Shown here: one piece after another, positions 18,312 through 25,676 of the stretch
How positions within the stretch are numbered: the stretch's first letter is position 1
How the letters are laid out: every line of letters starts with the position of its first letter
Source: Nocardia sp.
GTDB lineage: Bacteria; Actinomycetota; Actinomycetes; Mycobacteriales; Mycobacteriaceae
Direction: 5' to 3'
Length of the DNA: 64,000 bases
Assembly: GCF_025465275.1 (NCBI RefSeq)
Contig: NZ_JAODNK010000092.1
Span: 36,012 to 100,011, forward strand
Notes under the pieces: generated by a model
What the model was told of the DNA's origin: nothing
The model's database searches: none
The model's input: only the letters and a program-made list of their open reading frames with translations
Made by a program: the position numbers and the translations under genes

Positions 18312-18858
18312 GCGTGCGATCCATCGCCTCGATAGCGGTACGGAAATCGGCGAGGGTCAGCTCCGGGGCATTCGGATCCTTACCGGCATCGTCGAATCTG
18401 CGCAGCGCCGTCGCGGCATCGCGGTGCGGTTCGGCGGTGAAGGCCGCCACCTCCTCGGGGCTCATGGTCCCGCCCTGTACGGCCATGGTGAATTTCGATG
18501 CCTCCGAAAGCCTCTCGTAGTAGGTCGAGTCCGTCGCGCACAGATACCGCTTGGCGGCCACATGCAGGCGGACCGGCTCGGTGACCGAGGCATCGAACCA
18601 CTGCGAAAGCCATTCGGCGGCAATCGTGTCATGGCGATTGTCATTGCCCCGCATGAGCTCTCGACCGCTCATGGCGCCCGAGAAATGCCCGACATCGTGC
18701 ACCACGGCGGCGACGATCAATGCCGTCGGAGCGCCCGATTCGCGGGCCGCCCGAGCGGTCTGGAACATGTGCGCCGCCATCGAAACCTGCTCGCCGAGGT
18801 AGTCTTTCGCGCCCTCGCCTTCGAACAGCTCCGACAGGGCCTCATACGCATGCGTCAT
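18289..18858 (-). CDS. HD-domain C-P bond-cleaving oxygenase (PhnZ/TmpB-like)
   Basis: A 189-residue HD-domain protein. From ATG 18858 the residues Tyr20, Glu23, His30, His54-Asp55, His58, His76, His99, Lys103 and Asp156 fall at spacings like those I recall for PhnZ, a mixed-valent di-iron oxygenase: its Tyr/Glu lid residues, iron ligands and substrate-binding Lys. PhnZ and TmpB split 1-hydroxy-2-(trimethyl)aminoethylphosphonates to phosphate plus glycine or glycine betaine. The upstream dioxygenase would make that alpha-hydroxy substrate, and the two genes overlap by ATGA. An alternative start 46 codons upstream lies inside the dioxygenase gene and is rejected. Confidence 0.8.
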   Translation of the reverse strand: MTHAYEALSELFEGEGAKDYLGEQVSMAAHMFQTARAARESGAPTALIVAAVVHDVGHFSGAMSGRELMRGNDNRHDTIAAEWLSQWFDASVTEPVRLHVAAKRYLCATDSTYYERLSEASKFTMAVQGGTMSPEEVAAFTAEPHRDAATALRRFDDAGKDPNAPELTLADFRTAIEAMDRTLSATPSI

Positions 18859-19985
18859 CGCGCCTGCTCCTCCAGTTTCCGCAGGGTGCTCGACAGGCCG
18901 TCCAGATCGGCGTAGGTGCCCTGGAGGTGGCGGCCGCCGGCTGCCGCGAAAGCAGTGCGGGCGTGCAGGGTCCGGGTGTTGTCGAAAATCAGGCAATCAC
19001 CGATGCCGAGCCGGAAGTTCAGCTGAGCCTGTGGTGCGTACAGCAGTTCCGCGAAGGTCCGGTACGCGGCATAGAACGCGCGGACGCGCGCTGGATCGGC
19101 GAGCGGCACTTCCATCGACCTGTTGTTGAACCGGACCTCACGAATCCGGTGCTCCGCATCGAGACCGATCAGGGGCACCACAGCAGCCAAACGGGTGCCA
19201 TCACCCTCGTACCGATAGGTGACCGCGGTCGAAGTGAGCACGTCGAAGGCGGCAGGATCATTCGCACGCAGGGTCGCGGCCGCCGCGAAGCCGTCGACGA
19301 GGCCGGAATCACCGCCCTCGGCGGCATTGTGCAGGCACAGCAGCAGTTGCAGCGTCGGCACCGGATCTCGGTACGGGTTGTCGGTGTGCGGGGTGATGGC
19401 CAATCCCGTGAATGCCAGATTCACCGGATTGGGTTCCACCCGGACATCGAAGATCCGGCCGTAATTCGTCTCGCGCACATACCCGAACGTCTCCGCGACC
19501 TGTGTCACCTGGCCTAGCTCGGCCGGAACTCCGCGCAGCAGTACAAATCCCCACTCGACCACCTGCCGCAGCGCCGGACCGGGATTCTCCAGGTACGTCT
19601 GCCAGGCGACCGGTGCCAAGTCTGCGGCGTCGGCCTGTGGCCAGAGGGTCTTCGACCGCTCGCTGCGATGGTCGAGATCGGCGACGCGAGCGGTATCGCC
19701 CAGCAGGCCGTCGATCGCGAACGACGTACGGTGCCCGCCCGGCGCGAAGACGACCTCGAGCCGATCGTTGATGACACCCGCATCCTCGACGCGGACCTCG
19801 GCGGGCAGCTCGACGATATTGAACAGCCGCTGTCCGCTCGTCGTATCACGGCTGAGCGCATCAGGGGCGTTGTCCCGCAACCACATTGCCGGTATCTCGA
19901 CGGTGCGATCGGCCGTCGTCAACCACACATCCCCGTCCACAACGGATGCCTCGACCGCAGGCCCGTTCACAACTTGGCTATACAT
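18855..19985 (-). CDS. 2-oxoglutarate dioxygenase (TmpA/PhnY*-like)
   Basis: A 376-residue member of the gamma-butyrobetaine hydroxylase/TauD group. The iron facial triad is His200-x-Asp202 (TPHTDNP) and His341 (RTLHART), with Arg352 (GRHLQG) to bind 2-oxoglutarate. The N-terminal small domain keeps WLRDNAPDALSRD and SGQR, but the Cys residues that bind zinc in gamma-butyrobetaine hydroxylase are replaced. Coupled with the PhnZ-like gene and opposite a phosphonate-type importer, it probably alpha-hydroxylates an aminoethyl- or trimethylaminoethylphosphonate. Plain butyrobetaine hydroxylation is the main alternative. Confidence 0.8.
   Translation of the reverse strand: MYSQVVNGPAVEASVVDGDVWLTTADRTVEIPAMWLRDNAPDALSRDTTSGQRLFNIVELPAEVRVEDAGVINDRLEVVFAPGGHRTSFAIDGLLGDTARVADLDHRSERSKTLWPQADAADLAPVAWQTYLENPGPALRQVVEWGFVLLRGVPAELGQVTQVAETFGYVRETNYGRIFDVRVEPNPVNLAFTGLAITPHTDNPYRDPVPTLQLLLCLHNAAEGGDSGLVDGFAAAATLRANDPAAFDVLTSTAVTYRYEGDGTRLAAVVPLIGLDAEHRIREVRFNNRSMEVPLADPARVRAFYAAYRTFAELLYAPQAQLNFRLGIGDCLIFDNTRTLHARTAFAAAGGRHLQGTYADLDGLSSTLRKLEEQAR
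19974..19985. promoter_or_regulatory. second GntR operator candidate at dioxygenase start
   Basis: TTGGCTATACAT overlaps the dioxygenase start codon (CAT on this strand). It shares the exact 12-mer CTTGGCTATACA with the element upstream of the importer operon. A regulator bound here would block translation-start-proximal transcription. Confidence 0.5.
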
Positions 19986-20099
19986 GTTGAGGAGTATGGC
20001 ACGACGCTCCGGACCGCCCGGGTGGTCACGCCCTGAATATCGCGTGAACAGCTGCCTTCGCCGTAGCAGTCGAGCAGCGGCGTACCTGAAAATATCGAT

Positions 20100-21290
20100 G
20101 TGAGTTCAGAAATGATCGTTCTTTTGATCGTGATCGTCACCGCGTTGGGATTCGATTTCACCAACGGTTTCCATGACACTGCCAATGCAATGGCGACGTC
20201 GATCGCCACCGGAGCACTCAAGCCCCGGGTGGCGGTAGCCATGTCGGCGGTGCTCAATTTGCTGGGCGCCTTCCTCTCGGTGGAGGTCGCCAAGACTGTG
20301 TCGGGTGGTCTGCTGAATATCGGCAATGTGAACCACATGGCAATGCTGCACATCGTTTTCGCCGGCCTGGTCGGCGGCATTCTGTGGAATCTGCTCACCT
20401 GGCTGTTCGGAATTCCGTCGAGTTCCTCGCATGCGCTGTTCGGTGGCCTGATCGGCGCGGCCGTGGCCGCCCTGGGCGCCAGCGGCGTGATCTGGACCGG
20501 CAATGAGAAGACCGGACTGATCAGCAAGATCATCGTTCCGGCGGTGCTGGCGCCGTTCGTCGCCGCGCTGGTCGCGGGGCTGGGCACCTTCCTGATCTAC
20601 CGGCTCACCCGCCGATCGGCGAAGAAGCGGGTCGATGACGGCTTCCGTTGGGGCCAGATCGGTTCCGCCGCACTGGTTTCGCTCGCGCACGGCACGAACG
20701 ACGCGCAGAAGACGATGGGCGTCATCTTCATGGCCCTGGTCGCGCACGGCACCTTCAACAACAGCGACGATATTCCGCTGTGGGTGAAGTTCGCCTGTGC
20801 CTCCGCTATTGCCCTGGGCACCTACCTGGGTGGCTGGCGCATCATTCGCACGCTCGGCAAGGGCCTTGTGGAAATCGACCCGCCGCAGGGTTTCGCGGCC
20901 GAAGCCTCCTCGGCGGCAATCATTCTCACGTCGGCGCAGTTCGGTCTGCCGCTCTCGACCACGCAGGTCGCGACCGGATCGATCCTGGGCACCGGGCTCG
21001 GCAAGCCGGGCGCGGAAGTGCGCTGGGGCGTCCTGGGCCGGATGGCGACCGCCTGGCTGTTCACGCTGCCGCTGGCGGGCCTGGTCGGCGCGCTGTGCTG
21101 GGGGATCGCGGATCTGTTCGGCGGACTCGGCGGTGTCCTGGTCGACTTCGCGCTGCTGATCGGCCTGTCGGTCTTCATCTACCTGCGTTCCCGGCGAAAC
21201 CCGGTGGACACCAGCAATGTCAACGACGAATGGGACGGCGGCCTCACGCCTCCGTCGGACGTCAAGGTCGCCGCCGGCGCGACGGTCTGA
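20100..21290 (+). CDS. pitA: inorganic phosphate transporter, Pit family
   Basis: A 396-residue integral membrane protein of the PiT family, read from GTG 20100. Both family signature repeats are visible: DFTNGFHDTANAMATSIATG near the N-terminus and the matching ALVSLAHGTNDAQKTMGVI in the second half, as expected from the inverted duplication of the fold. It carries metal-phosphate with protons into the cell. It is transcribed divergently from the phosphonate oxygenases, 114 bp away, and is followed by three small genes in the order known for mycobacterial pitA loci. Confidence 0.93.
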   Translation: MSSEMIVLLIVIVTALGFDFTNGFHDTANAMATSIATGALKPRVAVAMSAVLNLLGAFLSVEVAKTVSGGLLNIGNVNHMAMLHIVFAGLVGGILWNLLTWLFGIPSSSSHALFGGLIGAAVAALGASGVIWTGNEKTGLISKIIVPAVLAPFVAALVAGLGTFLIYRLTRRSAKKRVDDGFRWGQIGSAALVSLAHGTNDAQKTMGVIFMALVAHGTFNNSDDIPLWVKFACASAIALGTYLGGWRIIRTLGKGLVEIDPPQGFAAEASSAAIILTSAQFGLPLSTTQVATGSILGTGLGKPGAEVRWGVLGRMATAWLFTLPLAGLVGALCWGIADLFGGLGGVLVDFALLIGLSVFIYLRSRRNPVDTSNVNDEWDGGLTPPSDVKVAAGATV

Positions 21291-21303
21291 GGAGCTACGG
21301 TCC

Positions 21304-21603
21304 ATGCATACGTTCAACGCCATCGCCAAGTCACTCGGTGAAGTGACGCTGATCGCCCTGGTCCTCGGGGCCGGACTGCCGCTGATCTTCACGATCGGCA
21401 TCCGGTTCTGGTCGATGGAGACCGTAACCGCGGACGGGACGGCGCCCACCGGCGCCCGCAACCCGGCCGCACTCGCGGTGGCCTACCTCTGCTTCGCTAT
21501 TGTCATCCTGGCGATCGGGGCCGGAATCCTGTACATCGCAAAGGATTTCATCAGCCACTCGTTCGACGTCCAGCTCTTCGGCGCCAAACCTCCCAAGAAG
21601 TGA
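21304..21603 (+). CDS. small membrane protein of the pitA locus
   Basis: A 99-residue protein with two hydrophobic segments (about 10-32 and 55-80) and a basic tail ending KPPKK. It starts 13 bases after pitA. In mycobacteria a conserved transmembrane protein occupies the same position between pitA and a DUF3349 gene (recalled as Rv0544c next to Rv0545c), and this looks like its counterpart. It may be an accessory subunit or assembly factor of the phosphate transporter; no motif proves this. Confidence 0.75.
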   Translation: MHTFNAIAKSLGEVTLIALVLGAGLPLIFTIGIRFWSMETVTADGTAPTGARNPAALAVAYLCFAIVILAIGAGILYIAKDFISHSFDVQLFGAKPPKK

Positions 21604-21607
21604 ATCC

Positions 21608-21919
21608 ATGACTTTTTCGAGTACGTCAATTCTCGGAGCGGTATTGCGCTGGTTGCGCGCGGGATACCCCGACGGTGTTCCGTCCGAGGACTATGTGGCG
21701 CTGTTCGCGGTACTGCACCGCCGCCTCACCGCATCCGAAATCAATCAAGTAGTCGAACAATTGGTGGCCGAGGATACCGACGGCCGCGACGGCCGCGATC
21801 GCATCGAGGCCGCGATTGCGGGGCTTGCCCATGAGAAGCCCGGCGACGACGATATAAACCGTGTCGCGTCACGGCTGGCGGCCGCCGGCTGGCCGCTGGC
21901 ACACCCGTCCGAGGCCTGA
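21608..21919 (+). CDS. DUF3349 domain protein (copy 1)
   Basis: A 103-residue acidic protein starting 4 bases after the membrane protein stop. It shows the DUF3349 pattern WLRAGYPDGVPSEDYVALFA at the N-terminus, and VASRLAAAGWPL near the end. The mycobacterial homologue next to pitA (Rv0543c) has a solved helical fold of unknown function. Its coupling to pitA suggests a phosphate-related role. Confidence 0.85.
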   Translation: MTFSSTSILGAVLRWLRAGYPDGVPSEDYVALFAVLHRRLTASEINQVVEQLVAEDTDGRDGRDRIEAAIAGLAHEKPGDDDINRVASRLAAAGWPLAHPSEA

Positions 21920-21945
21920 TACCTACCGCGGAGGCCGGAATTCCT

Positions 21946-22257
21946 ATGGCGTTATCTGCACTGCTGTCCCGCATCGTCGCCTGGCTGCGTGCCGGATATC
22001 CGCACGGGGTGCCGGATACCGATTACATCCCGTTGCTCTCGCTGCTGGCGGGGCGACTGCCCGAGGACGAGGTGCGGCAGATCGCTGCCGCACTCGTCCA
22101 GCAGGGTGCACTTCCCGCTGACAAGGCCGATGTCGGGGTGGTCATCACCAAACTGACCGACGAGCTGCCGAGCGAATCCGACCTGGCCCGTGTGCGCGCG
22201 CACCTGGTGGCGTCGGGCTGGCCGATCGAGAACGACTGGAACGACATCGGCCAGTGA
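21946..22257 (+). CDS. DUF3349 domain protein (copy 2)
   Basis: A second 103-residue DUF3349 protein, 26 bases downstream of the first. It has WLRAGYPHGVPDTDYIPLL and VRAHLVASGWPIE at matching positions, so it is a tandem paralogue. The two diverge in the middle helix region. It ends just before a strong hairpin shared with the convergent beta-lactamase gene. Confidence 0.85.
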   Translation: MALSALLSRIVAWLRAGYPHGVPDTDYIPLLSLLAGRLPEDEVRQIAAALVQQGALPADKADVGVVITKLTDELPSESDLARVRAHLVASGWPIENDWNDIGQ

Positions 22258-22284
22258 CAGCGCGCTAGGTCGCGGAACGTCGCG

Positions 22285-22313
22285 ATGCCATCACCGCACT
22301 GCGGTGATGGCAT
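22285..22313. terminator. bidirectional hairpin between DUF3349 and bla
   Basis: ATGCCATCACCGCA and its exact complement flank a single C, giving up to 14 bp of stem between two convergent genes. It overlaps the last codons and stop of the beta-lactamase gene. Confidence 0.75.
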
Positions 22314-23229
22314 TCCTGGTCGCCTCCGCGATCAAGTCATTGTTCGCCTGGGCATCTTGCGCGGAGTGGGTGGACAGCACCGCGATAACGATGGGTGCGC
22401 TGCTGCCGGTCGGCCAGGTGACGGCAATGTCATTGGCAGTTCCGTAGCCGGAGCCGGTGCCGGTTTTGTCGGCGGTCTGCCAGTCGCTCGGCAGGCCCGC
22501 GCGGATACGCGTGCCGCCGGTCGTATTGGCGAGCAGCCACGCCGTCAACTGCTTGCGCTCCGGGGCCTGGAGTGCGTCGCCGGTGGTGAGAGCCTGGTAG
22601 TCGTGTGCGATCGCGGCCGGTGTCGTGGTGTCCTGCTCATTGCCCGGGATCGAATCGTTGAGCGCCGGTTCCCAGCGGTCCAGCCGAGTGACCTGATCGC
22701 CGAGGGTCCGAACGAATTGGGTGACCGCCTGGGGTCCGCCGAGCAGTTTCAGTACCTCGTTGCCCGCGACATTATCGCTGTGAGTGATTGCCGCATCGCA
22801 CAATTCGAGTACCGACATACCGCTGCCGACTCGGGCGCCGGTGACCGGCGCGCCATCGGCTGCGGTGACGTCCGCATCGGTGAAATGGATGATCTGATCG
22901 AAGTATCCGGTCGCGAGCGGATGGGCGTGGAGCAGCGCGCCGCAGGCGAGGGCTTTGAATGTCGAGGCCATGGGGAAGCGCTCGTCCTGGCGGTAGCCGG
23001 CCGTCTTTCCCGAGGCGGTGTCGATTGCGAATACCCCGAGCCGCGCCTGGTTCCGCTGTTCCAGGCCGGCCAATTGGGCGTTGGCGGCAGTAGTCGTGGA
23101 GGCCGCGGGTGCTGCGGTGTCCGGGGTGTTCGAACTGTTTCCGCAGGCAGCGATCGCGGGGAGTATCACAGTCATCATCGCGGCGAATATCGGGCGGGCC
23201 GGGGTCGACCGCTTTCTGCTCTGAGTCAT
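22291..23229 (-). CDS. class A beta-lactamase, lipoprotein
   Basis: A 312-residue class A serine beta-lactamase. The N-terminal signal ends in the lipobox-like LPAIAAC with Cys29, so the enzyme is probably a membrane-anchored lipoprotein. Active-site motifs are intact: Ser89-Thr-Phe-Lys92, Ser151-Asp-Asn153, Glu187 in RWEPALN, and Lys255-Thr-Gly257. It should hydrolyse penicillins and some cephalosporins outside the membrane, like chromosomal Nocardia and mycobacterial class A enzymes. The start ATG 23229 begins the basic MTQSRKRS leader; longer frames to 23922 run into the FUSC gene and are shadow. No LysR or Bla regulator is adjacent. Confidence 0.92.
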   Translation of the reverse strand: MTQSRKRSTPARPIFAAMMTVILPAIAACGNSSNTPDTAAPAASTTTAANAQLAGLEQRNQARLGVFAIDTASGKTAGYRQDERFPMASTFKALACGALLHAHPLATGYFDQIIHFTDADVTAADGAPVTGARVGSGMSVLELCDAAITHSDNVAGNEVLKLLGGPQAVTQFVRTLGDQVTRLDRWEPALNDSIPGNEQDTTTPAAIAHDYQALTTGDALQAPERKQLTAWLLANTTGGTRIRAGLPSDWQTADKTGTGSGYGTANDIAVTWPTGSSAPIVIAVLSTHSAQDAQANNDLIAEATRNAITAVR

Positions 23230-23312
23230 GGTGACACGACAACACAGAACCGGTACGGCTGTCCAAGACCACGCCCGGATGCGGCGATATCCGCACCGAT
23301 ATCGACGCAAGG

Positions 23313-25001
23313 TCAGTGCCGGGGTCGGTGGGCGCGGGCGTGGAATACGTGCCGGTGCGTGGAGACGACATCGGGCCAGAGGGCGTGCGCCCCGGTGCGG
23401 GTGAGGCCGTCCGCATTGAGGGCGTCGAAGGTCTGCCAGGCATCGAGCGCGTGGTGAGTTGCCTGCGCACGCAATGCCCGCGGCGGCGCATCGGCGGCCG
23501 CATCGAGTTCGGCGGCCGCGGTGGCGGCATTCTGCAAGGCGTCGGTCAGATGGGTGATGGTGACGGGGCGCCGGAACAGATAGGCGGCGGCCAGTGCGAT
23601 CGTGGCGCCCAGGGCTGTTTCCCAGGCACGCGGGCCCATCGACTGGGCCGCGACGCCGGGGTGCGCGAGCTCGGGCATCAGCAGTGCCAGTGGCGTGACG
23701 AAAGCTACTGCGACACCGTAGTTTCGCGGAAAGAACAGCTGTGCCACGAACATGCAGACGGCGATGACCGCGAGGATCCCGACAACATTCGGGGCGAGCC
23801 GGAGCACCCCGGCGGTGGCCGCGATTCCGAGCAGCGTGCCTGCGGCGCGCTGCAGGGCGCGATGAAAGATCATGGTGGTGTGCGCGCCCTGCAGGACTGC
23901 CGCGGTCGATACGGGGACCCAATACCAGTGCGGCATATGGGTGCCGAGGGCGAGGGCGGCGGCCAGCGCGGTGGGCACTGCCATACGTTCCGCGTGCACC
24001 CGGGCGATCGAATGCCGATCGATCAAGTGGCGGCGTATATCTCGCAGCAGGGTGGTGCGTGATTGTCGCCGGTGTGACCGGCCGGCGAGCGCTGCCTTGC
24101 TGTGGCTGGTCCGCGTGGCAGCGGCGATCGTCGCATCTACGGGCCGGTCTCCCGCCATTGCGGCGGATGCCCGATTCTTCTTTCCGCCGGCAAGGGCGGC
24201 GAGAGTGTCACGACGAGAGTTGTTGCCGCCGTCGTTGATCAGTGCCATGCGATCGCCGATCAACTCATCGAGGATCAGATCTGCCTGCTCCGCAAGGTGA
24301 TTGAGCCGTGTGACCTCGTGGTGATCGCGAGCGGGCAGCGACAGTGCCGTCTGGACTGCCACTGCGGCCGCGTGCCGTGCCACGTCTTCTCCCGGAGTGC
24401 CCAGTGCGCCGGTGAAGCGCGAAAGCTGGAGGTAGGCATGGGAGATCGCCGCGCGGTAGGGGCGGGCCGGATATGCCAGAACCGAGAGCGCGGTCATCGC
24501 TATCGCGAAGCCCGCACCGGCGGCCGTCCACAGCGCGCGCTGGCCGAGCTGATGCGGTTCGACGGGCAGCGCCAGCGCGATACTCGACGCGATCAGGATC
24601 AAGATCATGCCGGGTTGCCCTGCGCGGGCCACATCGATGACGAAGGTGGCGAGTCCGGCGACGACGGCAATGAGTACAGCTGCGATCCAGGGCGATCCCG
24701 CGACCGCGGAGAACAACGTGACGCCCGCGACTATGGCGAGACCGGCTGCGCTGCTGATGCGCAGGCGGCGTGCGCTGGGCTCGCCGATGCCGTAGACGAC
24801 GGCGAATCCGCCTGCGACCGCGAGCAGTCCGGCGGACCGGCCGACAATGGCGTTCAGCGCGAGAAACGGCACCACGGTGGCAAACAGCGCCAGCACGGCG
24901 GCCTCCCATGCCCAGGGGCCGGGCCGGTGCGCCACGAGCGCGCGCAGAAGCGGCGGATGCCTTGGGGCGGGCGGGAATTCGGAGGCGAGGGCGTGTGTCA
25001 T
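23313..25001 (-). CDS. FUSC-family membrane protein
   Basis: A 562-residue protein with two blocks of closely spaced hydrophobic helices (about 35-175 and 330-480) separated by a long soluble region of about 150 residues. This is the architecture of the FUSC/aromatic-acid exporter (YccS, AaeB-like) family. The second block contains PHWYWVPVSTAAVLQG, characteristic of FUSC proteins. These are putative efflux or envelope-maintenance proteins. Its ATG overlaps the stop of the TetR gene by ATGA, so the two form one operon and the regulator probably controls it. Confidence 0.8.
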   Translation of the reverse strand: MTHALASEFPPAPRHPPLLRALVAHRPGPWAWEAAVLALFATVVPFLALNAIVGRSAGLLAVAGGFAVVYGIGEPSARRLRISSAAGLAIVAGVTLFSAVAGSPWIAAVLIAVVAGLATFVIDVARAGQPGMILILIASSIALALPVEPHQLGQRALWTAAGAGFAIAMTALSVLAYPARPYRAAISHAYLQLSRFTGALGTPGEDVARHAAAVAVQTALSLPARDHHEVTRLNHLAEQADLILDELIGDRMALINDGGNNSRRDTLAALAGGKKNRASAAMAGDRPVDATIAAATRTSHSKAALAGRSHRRQSRTTLLRDIRRHLIDRHSIARVHAERMAVPTALAAALALGTHMPHWYWVPVSTAAVLQGAHTTMIFHRALQRAAGTLLGIAATAGVLRLAPNVVGILAVIAVCMFVAQLFFPRNYGVAVAFVTPLALLMPELAHPGVAAQSMGPRAWETALGATIALAAAYLFRRPVTITHLTDALQNAATAAAELDAAADAPPRALRAQATHHALDAWQTFDALNADGLTRTGAHALWPDVVSTHRHVFHARAHRPRH

Positions 25002-25597
25002 CGAATCACACCGGTAATCACGAATTGCAGGGTATTGCCGAGGACTTCCTCGAACTGCGGGGCAGGCAGTGAGCAGGCCGGCTCGAAGCGGAAGACGTAG
25101 CGCTCCATAATCGTTCCGATGAGCAGGCAGCGCACCAGCGCATTGCGGGCCGGGCCGGTGCCCTCGTCGCCGAAAATGGCGCGCAGCGGCGTGGCCAGCT
25201 GCACATCCAGGACCGATCGCATGATCTGCTCGCTCGGCGGATGGGTCATGGCCGAGCGCAGCAGCGCCTGCCAGGGATCGTCGGCGCTCATATGCTCCCA
25301 CCGTTCGACATAGCGTCGCGCCAGCCGGGCTCCCAAGCCCTCGAGATCGCCGGGCAAGACGTCGTCGCGCAGTCGGAGATCACTGACGACCTCCCGGAAG
25401 AGGGCCTCTTTGCTGCCGAAATAGGTGATCACCAGTGCCGGATTGACATCGGCGTCCGCGGCAATGGCGCGTATCGACGTCTGGTCGAAGCCGCGCTCGG
25501 TGAAAAGCCTGCGCGCCGACTCCAGGACGCTGCGCCGCCTGCCCTCGGGATCGTGCGTCCGCTTGCGCTTGGTGGGGTGTTGCTCCGCGGTCGCCAT
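24998..25597 (-). CDS. TetR-family repressor of the FUSC operon
   Basis: A 199-residue regulator. The N-terminal helix-turn-helix (FTERGFDQTSIRAIAADADV, then ALVITYFGSKEALF) is typical TetR. The C-terminal ligand domain (MSADDPWQALLRSAM) resembles the TetR_C-type domain of actinobacterial AcrR proteins. It is translationally coupled to the FUSC gene. A perfect 14-bp palindrome begins 11 bases upstream of its start, which suggests autorepression and control of the downstream exporter. Confidence 0.85.
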   Translation of the reverse strand: MATAEQHPTKRKRTHDPEGRRRSVLESARRLFTERGFDQTSIRAIAADADVNPALVITYFGSKEALFREVVSDLRLRDDVLPGDLEGLGARLARRYVERWEHMSADDPWQALLRSAMTHPPSEQIMRSVLDVQLATPLRAIFGDEGTGPARNALVRCLLIGTIMERYVFRFEPACSLPAPQFEEVLGNTLQFVITGVIR

Positions 25598-25607
25598 CCT
25601 GCAAATC

Positions 25608-25621
25608 TAAACGTGCGTTTA
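25608..25621. promoter_or_regulatory. palindromic operator upstream of TetR gene
   Basis: TAAACGTGCGTTTA is a perfect palindrome in an AT-rich pocket between the TetR start (25597) and trpF. The shape (AAACGnnCGTTT) is common for TetR-family operators, so it is the likely autoregulatory site. Confidence 0.65.
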
Positions 25622-25676
25622 AAAATAGTCTATGTGGGTTGGTTCACTCCCAGGTATGAGCTGGTTAACTGGCCGT

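Noticed and set aside
22291..23922. Longer beta-lactamase frame starting at 23922
   Set aside because: The extra N-terminus is antisense-type Arg/His-rich sequence inside the FUSC gene; the signal peptide begins at 23229.
23313..25301. Longer FUSC frame starting at 25301
   Set aside because: The first 100 codons lie within the TetR gene in another frame; ATG 25001 overlaps the TetR stop as expected for coupling.
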